Positions 1 to 5,474 of a stretch of 5,474 nt of DNA are shown here, in pieces (positions within the stretch are counted from its first letter, which is position 1; each line of letters opens with the position of its first letter). The position numbers and the translations under genes are program-made. Source of the stretch: Pseudomonadota bacterium. Its GTDB lineage: Bacteria > Pseudomonadota > Gammaproteobacteria > Burkholderiales > Rhodocyclaceae. Below the pieces are notes generated by a model. That model saw nothing but the letters and a program-made list of their open reading frames with translations. It made no database searches and was not told the origin of the DNA. Where the stretch lies: assembly GCA_030917225.1 (NCBI GenBank), contig JAUPVD010000104.1:1-5474 (forward strand). The letters run 5' to 3'.

Positions 1-1
1 C

Positions 2-205
<204 letters not shown>

Positions 206-214
206 TTCATCCAT

Positions 215-243
215 AAGGGGCAGGCCGCGGGCCTGCCCTTTTT
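215..243 (+). terminator. Strong rho-independent terminator after gap
   Basis: GGGCAGGC (218-225) pairs perfectly with GCCTGCCC (231-238). Further pairs (C226-G230, and the A/G bases at 215-217 with the T bases at 239-241) extend the stem to about 12 bp with a very small loop. A run of five T (239-243) follows directly. This is a textbook intrinsic terminator starting 10 bases after the gap stop codon. It lies only 17 bases before the next start codon, so it must also affect how much transcription enters epd-pgk. Confidence 0.9.
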
Positions 244-250
244 CATTTCC

Positions 251-263
251 GGGAACAGATTTG
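251..263 (+). promoter_or_regulatory. Weak ribosome binding site and TTG start codon of epd
   Basis: GGGAA (251-255) lies 5 bases before TTG (261-263). It matches the Shine-Dalgarno consensus only partly. No ATG or GTG occurs in frame between the gap stop codon and the Rossmann motif [12 protein letters not shown] gives an N-terminus of the length expected for the family, with five residues before [10 protein letters not shown], close to E. coli Epd. A weak site plus TTG suggests modest translation, which is an inference. Confidence 0.7.
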
Positions 264-1289
264 CAACCGCTTCGTATCGCCATCAACGGCTACGGCCGCA
301 TCGGCCGCTGCTTCCTGCGCGCGCTGCACGAATCGCCGTGCCGCGAGCACCTTCAGGTTGTCGCCATCAACGAGCCGGCGGCACTGGAGAGCATCGCCTA
401 CCTGACCCGTTTTGATTCGACGCACGGCCGCTTTCCGTCGTCGGTCGAACTGCAGGGGCAGCAACTGCTGATTGATGGCGAGGCCATTGTCGTCAGCCAT
501 GCGACGACGCCGGAAGCCGTCGACTGGAAAAACCTGGGCATTGATCTGGTGGTGGAATGCTCAGGCCACTACAGCACCCGTACCGATCTTGAGCGCTTCA
601 TCGCCGCCGGCTGCCCGCGCCTGCTGCTGTCGCACCCGGCCAATAGCGCCGCCGATGTCGACGCGACGATCGTCTATGGCGTCAACCATGAAACACTGAC
701 TGGCGCGGAAAAGCTGGTGTCCAACGCCTCGTGCACAACCAACGCCGTGGTGCCGGTGCTCGAACTGCTGGCGCGCGAGATCGGCATCAACCATGTGCTG
801 CTGACCACGCTGCACTCGGTCATGAACGACCAGCCGCTGGCCGACGGCTACCACCATGCCGACCTGCGCCGCACGCGCTCGGCGATGCAGTCGATCATCC
901 CGGTATCGACCGGGCTGGCCCGTGGCGTCGAACGCCTGCTGCCGCAACTCGCTGGTCGCGTGCAGGCCAAGGCCATCCGCGTACCGACACCGAACGTCTC
1001 GGCCATCGACATGGTCATCGACGCCAGCCGGCCAGTCACCGTCGAGGCGGTCAATACCCTGCTCGCCAATGCGGCTGCGGGGCCATGGCAGAAACTGCTG
1101 GCTTACACGGCAGACCCGCATGCCTCTGTCGATTTCAACCACGATCCCCATTCGGCGATTGTCGACGGCAGCCAGACCCGCCTGTCCGGCCAGCACATGC
1201 TCAATCTGTTCCTGTGGTTCGACAACGAGTGGGGGTTTGCCAACCGCATGCTCGACGTTGCCTGCCACTGGCGCAATCGAATTTCTTAG
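261..1289 (+). CDS. epd: D-erythrose-4-phosphate dehydrogenase (GAPDH-family paralogue)
   Basis: The 342-residue protein belongs to the GAPDH superfamily and most resembles Epd, which oxidises erythrose-4-phosphate to 4-phosphoerythronate with NAD, the first step of DXP-dependent pyridoxal-phosphate synthesis. The NAD-binding motif INGYGRIGR is at residues 8-16. VVAINE follows at 33-38, with Glu where GAPDH normally has Asp. The catalytic motif SNASCTTN has nucleophile Cys158, and His185 has the 27-residue spacing expected of the general base. Epd-type signatures are [31 protein letters not shown] and [16 protein letters not shown] usually has a WRGGR/RRAR..ASQNIIP stretch and lacks the [10 protein letters not shown] string. 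The start is TTG, supported by the Rossmann motif position. pgk begins 28 bases after the TAG stop, as in the E. coli epd-pgk pair, so the two are probably cotranscribed. The alternative is a second GAPDH with mixed or gluconeogenic activity, since substrate preference cannot be proved from sequence. Confidence 0.85.
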   Translation: MQPLRIAINGYGRIGRCFLRALHESPCREHLQVVAINEPAALESIAYLTRFDSTHGRFPSSVELQGQQLLIDGEAIVVSHATTPEAVDWKNLGIDLVVECSGHYSTRTDLERFIAAGCPRLLLSHPANSAADVDATIVYGVNHETLTGAEKLVSNASCTTNAVVPVLELLAREIGINHVLLTTLHSVMNDQPLADGYHHADLRRTRSAMQSIIPVSTGLARGVERLLPQLAGRVQAKAIRVPTPNVSAIDMVIDASRPVTVEAVNTLLANAAAGPWQKLLAYTADPHASVDFNHDPHSAIVDGSQTRLSGQHMLNLFLWFDNEWGFANRMLDVACHWRNRIS

Positions 1290-1317
1290 TTTCCCAGCCT
1301 TCTTTCAGGAGCCTTCC

Positions 1318-2502
1318 ATGAACGTTCTCAAACTCGCCGACCTCGATGTCAAAGGCAAGCGCGTCTTTATCCGCGCCGACCTCAATGTGCCGCAGGACGA
1401 CGCCGGCAACATCACCGAAGACACGCGCATCCGCGCCTCGCTGCCGTCGATCAAGTACTGCCTCGAGAACGGCGCGGCGGTCATGGTTACCTCGCACCTC
1501 GGCCGACCGACCGAAGGCGAACTGAACCCGGAAGATTCGCTGACGCCGATCGCCGTGCGCCTCGGCCAATTGCTGCATAAGCCGGTACGCCTCGTCGCCG
1601 ACTGGGTGGATGGAAACTTCGAGGTCACGCCGGGCGAAGTGGTGCTGCTGGAAAACTGCCGCTGCAACAAGGGCGAGAAGAAGAACAATGACGAGCTGGC
1701 CCAGAAAATGGCCAAGCTTTGCGACATCTACGTCAATGACGCCTTCGGCACCGCCCACCGCGCGGAAGCAACTACCCATGGCATCGCCAAGTTTGCGCCG
1801 GTGGCCTGCGCCGGCTTCCTGATGGGCGGAGAGATCGACGCCCTTTCGCGTGCGCTGGAAAACCCGAAGCGCCCACTGGTAGCCATCGTCGCCGGGGCCA
1901 AGGTATCAACCAAGCTGACCATCCTCAAGTCGCTGGCCGACAAGGTCGACCAGCTGATCGTCGGCGGCGGCATCGCCAACACCTTCCTGCTCGCCACCGG
2001 CAAGCGCATCGGCGACTCGCTGGCCGAACCCAACCTGGTCAATGAAGCCCACGCGATCATGGACATCATGAAGGAGCGCGGCGCCGAAGTGCCACTGCCG
2101 GTGGATGTCGTCGTTGCCGACGAAGTCTCGGCACTCGCCCGCGGTGCCAAGGTTTCGGTCGACGAAGTCAGCCCGCACGACCGCATTCTCGACGTTGGCC
2201 CGAAGACCGCCGCCAAGCTGGCCGACATCATCGCCCACGCCGGCACCATCGTCTGGAACGGCCCGATCGGCGTATTCGAGCATGACCAGTTCGCCGGCGG
2301 CACCAAGATGCTGGCCTCGGCCATCGCCCATTCCACTGGCTATTCGCTGGCTGGTGGCGGCGACACGCTGGCGGCAATTGCCAAGTTCCACATCGCCCAG
2401 GATGTCGACTACATTTCCACCGGCGGCGGCGCTTTCCTGGAGTTCCTCGAAGGCAAGAAGCTGCCGGCAATCGAGGTTCTGGAAAGCCGCGCCAAAGGCT
2501 GA
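1318..2502 (+). CDS. pgk: Phosphoglycerate kinase
   Basis: The 394-residue cytoplasmic enzyme transfers phosphate from 1,3-bisphosphoglycerate to ADP, giving 3-phosphoglycerate and ATP, and works in reverse in gluconeogenesis or carbon fixation. Its length is normal for a bacterial Pgk. The N-terminal substrate domain shows RADLNVP (19-25), TSHLGRP (58-64), LLEN..C.KGEKKN (110-123) and the [14 protein letters not shown] stretch (139-152). The C-terminal nucleotide domain shows GAKVSTKL (193-200), GGGIANTFL (216-224), WNGPIGVFE (313-321), GGGDT (346-350) and [14 protein letters not shown] (367-380). The ATG at 1318 is preceded by AGGAG (1307-1311) with a 6-base spacer. The reading frame stays open far upstream inside epd, but that part has no Pgk similarity. 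The gene follows epd by 28 bases, and a modest hairpin lies after its stop. Nothing looks truncated or frameshifted. The LLENCRC variant replaces the common LLENVRF and leaves two nearby cysteines. Confidence 0.98.
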   Translation: MNVLKLADLDVKGKRVFIRADLNVPQDDAGNITEDTRIRASLPSIKYCLENGAAVMVTSHLGRPTEGELNPEDSLTPIAVRLGQLLHKPVRLVADWVDGNFEVTPGEVVLLENCRCNKGEKKNNDELAQKMAKLCDIYVNDAFGTAHRAEATTHGIAKFAPVACAGFLMGGEIDALSRALENPKRPLVAIVAGAKVSTKLTILKSLADKVDQLIVGGGIANTFLLATGKRIGDSLAEPNLVNEAHAIMDIMKERGAEVPLPVDVVVADEVSALARGAKVSVDEVSPHDRILDVGPKTAAKLADIIAHAGTIVWNGPIGVFEHDQFAGGTKMLASAIAHSTGYSLAGGGDTLAAIAKFHIAQDVDYISTGGGAFLEFLEGKKLPAIEVLESRAKG

Positions 2503-2530
2503 TTCGTCGGGCTCTGGTTTCGATGTACCG

Positions 2531-2557
2531 AGGGGCTTCCGCCAAGGCAGCCCCTTT
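2531..2557 (+). terminator. Possible weak intrinsic terminator after pgk
   Basis: AGGGGCT (2531-2537) is perfectly complementary to AGCCCCT (2549-2555), giving a 7 bp GC-rich stem with an 11-base loop. Only three T (2555-2557) follow before GCG. It starts 28 bases after the pgk stop. The stem is good but the U-tract is short, so termination may be partial and some transcripts may run into the next gene. Confidence 0.5.
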
Positions 2558-2632
2558 GCGTTGGTGTGGGCATTCCAGGCTCCCCGTTGCGTTGCCTCCC
2601 TTGTTGCTGCCGCCACTCCCTGACCATGTCGA

Positions 2633-2661
2633 TTGCGTCTCACACAGACATAGGCCAGAAT
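2633..2661 (+). promoter_or_regulatory. Possible sigma70-like promoter for the receiver/GGDEF-like gene
   Basis: TTGCGT (2633-2638) and CAGAAT (2656-2661) are separated by 17 bases, matching consensus at 3/6 and 4/6 positions. GGC directly precedes the proposed -10 box, as at the pyk promoter (GGCTAGAAT). If used, transcription would begin near 2668 and leave a leader of about 57 bases. The rest of the 222-base gap between pgk and the next gene contains the hairpin at 2531-2557 and the leader structures listed separately. I see no further gene in it. Confidence 0.3.
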
Positions 2662-2664
2662 CCC

Positions 2665-2678
2665 CTTTCGCAAGAAAG
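2665..2678 (+). other. Short leader hairpin with a GCAA (GNRA) tetraloop
   Basis: CTTTC (2665-2669), GCAA (2670-2673) and GAAAG (2674-2678) form a perfect 5 bp stem closed by a GNRA-type tetraloop. It lies 47 bases upstream of the start codon, close to the predicted transcript start. GNRA loops are unusually stable, but five base pairs can occur by chance. No T-run follows, so it is not a terminator. Confidence 0.35.
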
Positions 2679-2692
2679 CGCAACAATTCAGA

Positions 2693-2714
2693 CTCTTCGA
2701 CAAAGAGCAAAGAG
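2693..2714 (+). repeat. Tandem CAAAGAG repeat with an alternative-pairing hairpin next to the ribosome binding site
   Basis: CAAAGAG occurs twice head to tail (2701-2707 and 2708-2714) and directly abuts the GGAGGA ribosome binding site. CTCTT (2693-2697) can pair with AAGAG in either copy (2703-2707 or 2710-2714), giving two mutually exclusive 5 bp hairpins. The second form would bring the stem right up to the Shine-Dalgarno sequence. The pairing is seen in the sequence; any effect on translation is inference. Confidence 0.4.
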
Positions 2715-2720
2715 GGAGGA
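2715..2720 (+). promoter_or_regulatory. Strong ribosome binding site that fixes the start at 2725
   Basis: GGAGGA (2715-2720) lies 4 bases before ATG 2725. In-frame alternatives at GTG 2566 and ATG 2626 have no comparable purine tract upstream, and the residues they would add do not look like a domain. The ATG at 2725 puts the first receiver beta-strand (RRVLVVD) at residue 6, as is usual for receiver proteins. Confidence 0.8.
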
Positions 2721-2724
2721 AGCG

Positions 2725-3885
2725 ATGGAGGAGGAATTACGCCGGGTGCTGGTAGTCGACCAATCGAAAGTGGTGAGGTCGGCCCTGACCAAGCATCTGC
2801 GCGATCATTTCGACGTGCGAGAGGAGTCAGACGGAGAATCCGCCTGGCAAACGCTCGTCCTCGACTCTTCGATCGTGGCGGTGGTTTCGGGCGCCCAATT
2901 GCCGAAGCTGAGCGGTCTTGATCTTCTGGCCAGAATTCGCGTCAGCAAACTTCGCCGCATCTGCGACATCCCTTTTCTTTTGCTTGTTTCCGGCAATGAA
3001 TCGGAAACCGATCGCCTGAACGCGCAGGAACGGGGTGTCACCGGCTTCATCAGCCGGGGAATGTCGAAGGACGAGATCCTGTATGACATCGGGCGGCTCT
3101 TGAATTGGGAGTTTGCAACCAACCTGACCGATTCCCAGATCATGCCCGCCGCGGTTCAGTACAACCAGCCGCTGAGGCAAGAAGAGCACGTCATCCACTG
3201 GACCCCATTGAGTTCCGAAGAGCTGCGCGCCCGCATCGATGCCGCGCTGATCGGTATCGCCATGAAGGAAGGGATGCTCGGGATCATCTGCTTTGGCCTC
3301 GACGATGCCGCATCACTTTCCGGACAGTACGGACTGCGCTCCCTGCAGACCATCGCCAAACGGCTCGGCAAGATTCTTCAGGCCAAGGTCGGCAGCGGCG
3401 ACAGTATTGGCTGCGATGAACACGGGCGTTGCATCATCGTCACGCCTGGGTCCAGCCTTGCCAGTTGCGTCGCATTTGCACAGCGCGTTATCCGTGGCCT
3501 TGCCCAAAGCCATATCGCGATCAGCGGCTCGCCGATCAATTTCAAGGTCAGCGCCGGAATTGTCAGCATGCCGGACGATGCCGACACCAGCGCGGCCGGG
3601 TTGCTATCGCTCGCCAGCGAACGCCTTAGATCCGCCCAGGAGGCCGGCGGCCAACGTGTCATCGCCAGCGACAAGGCTGAACCTGAGTTCGCCTTTACCC
3701 CGGACTACCTCTTCAGTCTCTCGCGCTTCTGCTCGCCAACACCGTCGAATGTTCCCATGGGCGCCCTTGGGCTGCACCTGATGCCGCTCATTCGCGCACT
3801 CGACAATTCGCTGACATTCGGCCTGCCACTCGACGAAATGGAACGCCGTTTTGCACAACGCGCCAAGGATGAACAACAGGATTGA
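2725..3885 (+). CDS. Degenerate response-regulator-like protein: pseudo-receiver plus pseudo-GGDEF domain
   Basis: The 386-residue protein is probably cytoplasmic, with no signal peptide or membrane segment seen. Residues 6-127 have the receiver fold pattern (RRVLVVD; AVVSGAQLP; FLLLVSG; GFISRGMS). The phosphoacceptor Asp is replaced by Gly56, the second acidic-pocket residue by Gln13 and the conserved Lys by Arg111; Asp12 and the switch Ser89 remain. Residues 163-315 follow a GGDEF-domain pattern (ICFGLDDAASL..QYG; DSIGCDEHGRCIIVTP; FKVSAGIVSMP; ASERLRSAQEAGGQRVI). A gapless alignment puts EHGRC (232-236) at the GGDEF signature. The metal Asp becomes Gly191, and the guanine-binding Asn and Asp become Ser199 and Gln208. 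The inhibitory-site RxxD is lost too (Gly223). A roughly 70-residue tail of unknown role follows. By this reading the protein neither takes phosphate normally nor makes cyclic-di-GMP, so a binding or scaffolding role is inferred. It sits between pgk and pyk, with base composition like its neighbours. The exact function is unknown. Confidence 0.8.
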   Translation: MEEELRRVLVVDQSKVVRSALTKHLRDHFDVREESDGESAWQTLVLDSSIVAVVSGAQLPKLSGLDLLARIRVSKLRRICDIPFLLLVSGNESETDRLNAQERGVTGFISRGMSKDEILYDIGRLLNWEFATNLTDSQIMPAAVQYNQPLRQEEHVIHWTPLSSEELRARIDAALIGIAMKEGMLGIICFGLDDAASLSGQYGLRSLQTIAKRLGKILQAKVGSGDSIGCDEHGRCIIVTPGSSLASCVAFAQRVIRGLAQSHIAISGSPINFKVSAGIVSMPDDADTSAAGLLSLASERLRSAQEAGGQRVIASDKAEPEFAFTPDYLFSLSRFCSPTPSNVPMGALGLHLMPLIRALDNSLTFGLPLDEMERRFAQRAKDEQQD

Positions 3886-3900
3886 CCCGCCACAGGTCAA
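3882..3900. repeat. Inverted repeat overlapping the stop codon of the receiver/GGDEF-like gene
   Basis: TTGACC (3882-3887) and GGTCAA (3895-3900) are perfect inverted arms separated by 7 bases. The left arm includes the TGA stop. No T-run follows, so it does not look like an intrinsic terminator. It could be an mRNA 3'-end hairpin, a protein-binding palindrome or chance. The following 3901-3974 stretch shows nothing I can name. Confidence 0.35.
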
Positions 3901-3974
3901 CAGTACCTCTGGCAGCATTCACTCTCCCTCCGGCTCGCTCTACAGCACGGGCAAGCAAAAATATCCGGCGGGAC

Positions 3975-4002
3975 TTGTCGATTTCGGGGCTGCGGCTAGA
4001 AT
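3975..4002 (+). promoter_or_regulatory. Likely sigma70-type promoter for pyk
   Basis: TTGTCG (3975-3980) and TAGAAT (3997-4002) are separated by 16 bases, matching consensus at 4/6 and 5/6 positions. The expected transcript start is near 4009, giving a leader of about 21 bases that contains the AAGGA ribosome binding site (4016-4020). This suggests pyk can be transcribed independently of the upstream genes. Confidence 0.6.
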
Positions 4003-4029
4003 GAGCACATACTCGAAGGACCACACTCA

Positions 4030-5469
4030 ATGACCCGCCATACCAAGATCGTCGCCACGCTCGGCCCCGCCTCGAACAATCCCGAAGTTCTCGAAAAAAT
4101 GATCCGCGCCGGCGTCGATGTCGTCCGGCTGAATTTCTCGCATGGATCGGCAGACGACCACGTGGCAAGAGCAACCATGGTGCGCGATGCGGCGAAACGC
4201 GTCGGTCGCCCGGTCGGCATCCTCGCCGACCTGCAAGGGCCGAAGATTCGTGTCGGCAAATTTGCCGCAGGCCTCGTGGTGCTGGAAAACGGCGCCCGTT
4301 TCGTGCTTGATGCTAACTGCACATTGGGCGACATTGAACGCGCCGGACTCGACTACAAGGATTTGCCGAAAGATGTCAGGAACGGCGATGTGCTGCTGCT
4401 CGACGATGGGCGCATCGTGCTCGACGTCGAACGCGTCACCGGCGCCGAAATCCAGACCGTGGTGCGGCACGGCGGCGAGCTTTCGAATAACAAGGGCATC
4501 AATCGTCAGGGCGGTGGCCTCTCGGCACCAGCGCTGACCGCCAAGGACATGGAAGATATCAAGACTGCCGCCAGCATCGGCGTCGACTATGTCGCCATTT
4601 CCTTTCCGAAGAGCGCTGCCGACATGTACATGGCGCGCCAGTTGATGCGTGCCGCCGGTGGCAAGGCGCTGACGATCGCCAAGATCGAGCGCGTGGAAGC
4701 CGTAGCCGCCCTGGATGAAATTCTCGACGCCTCGGATGGCGTGATGGTCGCCCGGGGCGATCTGGCTGTCGAAGTCGGCGATGCCGCCGTGCCTGCGCTA
4801 CAGAAGAAAATGATCCGCATGGCCCGCGAGCGCAACAAGCTGGCGATCACCGCAACGCAGATGATGGAATCGATGATCGTATCGCCAGTGCCCACACGCG
4901 CCGAAGTCTCGGATGTGGCCAACGCGGTGCTCGATGGCACCGACGCGGTGATGCTTTCGGCCGAAACCGCCAGCGGCAAATACCCGGTGCACACGGTCGA
5001 GGCAATGGCCCGCGTCTGCCTGGAAGCGGAGAAATCGCACGAAGTGACCCTGGATCGCGAATTCCTTGATCGTATCTTTACGCGCATCGACCAGTCGATC
5101 GCCATGGCAGCGATCTGGACGGCACATCACCTCAAAGTGAAGGCCATTGCCGCACTGACCGAGTCGGGATCGACGGCGCTGTGGATGAGCCGACTGAACT
5201 GCGGCGTTCCGATTTACGCACTGACGCCGGCAGCCGAGGCTCAGACAAAAATGTGCCTCTATCGCGACGTTTATCCCCTGCTCATGAAGCAGATGCACAC
5301 CGACCGGGACGAACTTCTTTTTGATGCCGAGCGCCTGCTGATCGAGGCCGGCGTTGTCGAAAAGGGCGACCTGATCGTGCTGACCATCGGCGAACCAATC
5401 GGCACGCCGGGCGGCACCAATACGCTGAAGATCGTTCGCGTCGGCGAGCACACACCGCCCGCCGCCTGA
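4030..5469 (+). CDS. pyk: Pyruvate kinase (PykA-like)
   Basis: The 479-residue cytoplasmic enzyme converts phosphoenolpyruvate and ADP to pyruvate and ATP, the last step of glycolysis. TLGPAS is at 10-15 and RLNFSHG at 33-39, with the Arg, Asn and Ser that bind substrate and potassium. ADLQGPKIRVG (66-76) leads into the B domain, and LSNNKGIN (151-158) closes it. The catalytic Lys218 and metal ligand Glu220 lie in IAKIE, and the metal Asp244 in MVARGDLAVEVG. ITATQMMESM (273-282) and MLSAETASGKYP (308-319) follow. The C-terminal regulatory domain has TESGSTALWMSR, as in E. coli PykA (TESGRTALMTSR), and not the fructose-1,6-bisphosphate site pattern of PykF, so activation by AMP or sugar monophosphates is more likely than by FBP; this is inference. 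The ATG at 4030 has AAGGA 9 bases upstream. Length and ends are normal. The gene has its own likely promoter and ends just inside the window. Confidence 0.97.
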   Translation: MTRHTKIVATLGPASNNPEVLEKMIRAGVDVVRLNFSHGSADDHVARATMVRDAAKRVGRPVGILADLQGPKIRVGKFAAGLVVLENGARFVLDANCTLGDIERAGLDYKDLPKDVRNGDVLLLDDGRIVLDVERVTGAEIQTVVRHGGELSNNKGINRQGGGLSAPALTAKDMEDIKTAASIGVDYVAISFPKSAADMYMARQLMRAAGGKALTIAKIERVEAVAALDEILDASDGVMVARGDLAVEVGDAAVPALQKKMIRMARERNKLAITATQMMESMIVSPVPTRAEVSDVANAVLDGTDAVMLSAETASGKYPVHTVEAMARVCLEAEKSHEVTLDREFLDRIFTRIDQSIAMAAIWTAHHLKVKAIAALTESGSTALWMSRLNCGVPIYALTPAAEAQTKMCLYRDVYPLLMKQMHTDRDELLFDAERLLIEAGVVEKGDLIVLTIGEPIGTPGGTNTLKIVRVGEHTPPAA

Positions 5470-5474
5470 TAAAA

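Noticed and set aside
561..1268. Open frame on the - strand (235 codons) opposite epd
   Set aside because: It is a shadow of epd, with no domain signature and no ribosome binding site that I could see.
856..1317. Frame-open extension upstream of the pgk ATG, overlapping epd
   Set aside because: The extra residues are an Arg/Ser/Pro-rich out-of-frame reading of epd. The AGGAG site before ATG 1318 and the normal Pgk N-terminus fix the start.
2531..2557. Riboswitch or small RNA between pgk and the next gene
   Set aside because: Only a simple 7 bp stem is visible, with no recognised aptamer pattern. A weak terminator explains it more simply.
1906..2703. Long open frame on the - strand (265 codons) opposite pgk and the following spacer
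   Set aside because: It mirrors a highly conserved pgk coding region. Its length follows from high-GC third positions, the translation has no recognisable motif, and Pgk motifs account for the + strand.
2566..2724. Longer N-terminus (GTG 2566 or ATG 2626) for the receiver/GGDEF-like gene
   Set aside because: It would add a Cys-rich, low-similarity segment without a ribosome binding site, whereas ATG 2725 has GGAGGA directly upstream and starts right before the receiver fold.
2725..3885. Active diguanylate cyclase
   Set aside because: The GGDEF signature, the metal-binding Asp and the guanine-binding residues are all replaced in the best gapless alignment. Even reading GCDEH (229-233) as the signature would leave it non-canonical and shift the downstream strand by three residues.

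Overview
The window holds a stretch of central-carbon (lower glycolysis/gluconeogenesis) genes, all on the + strand: the 3' end of gap, then epd, pgk, an unusual regulator-like gene, and pyk, the last complete to within 5 bases of the window end. High GC with strong GC bias at third codon positions, together with protein signatures such as the Pgk N-terminal RADLNVP and a PykA-type pyruvate kinase, suggests a proteobacterium. My best guess is a betaproteobacterium of the Rhodocyclales (Dechloromonas/Azonexus-like). That placement rests on remembered gene order and protein flavour, not on a search.

Layout. Positions 2-205 are the C-terminal end of glyceraldehyde-3-phosphate dehydrogenase, closed by a strong intrinsic terminator (215-243). 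Only 17 bases later a paralogous dehydrogenase begins at a TTG codon (261-1289). Its motifs fit erythrose-4-phosphate dehydrogenase (Epd) better than GAPDH. Phosphoglycerate kinase (1318-2502) follows after 28 bases, probably in the same transcript, and a weaker hairpin follows it (2531-2557). A 222-base gap with a possible promoter and small leader hairpins precedes a 386-residue protein (2725-3885) with a receiver-like and a GGDEF-like domain. Both domains have lost the residues needed for their usual chemistry. After a 144-base gap with a convincing sigma70-like promoter comes pyruvate kinase (4030-5469).

How they work together. Gap, Pgk and Pyk catalyse successive or near-successive steps between glyceraldehyde-3-phosphate and pyruvate. 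Epd would divert erythrose-4-phosphate toward pyridoxal-phosphate synthesis, and its position just before pgk matches the epd-pgk arrangement known from E. coli. The regulator-like gene is the odd member. It is flanked by housekeeping enzymes but appears unable to be phosphorylated in the usual way or to make cyclic-di-GMP, so it may act through protein or ligand binding. This is the most interesting point in an otherwise ordinary region. I saw no tRNA, rRNA, CRISPR array, insertion sequence or sign of recent transfer.
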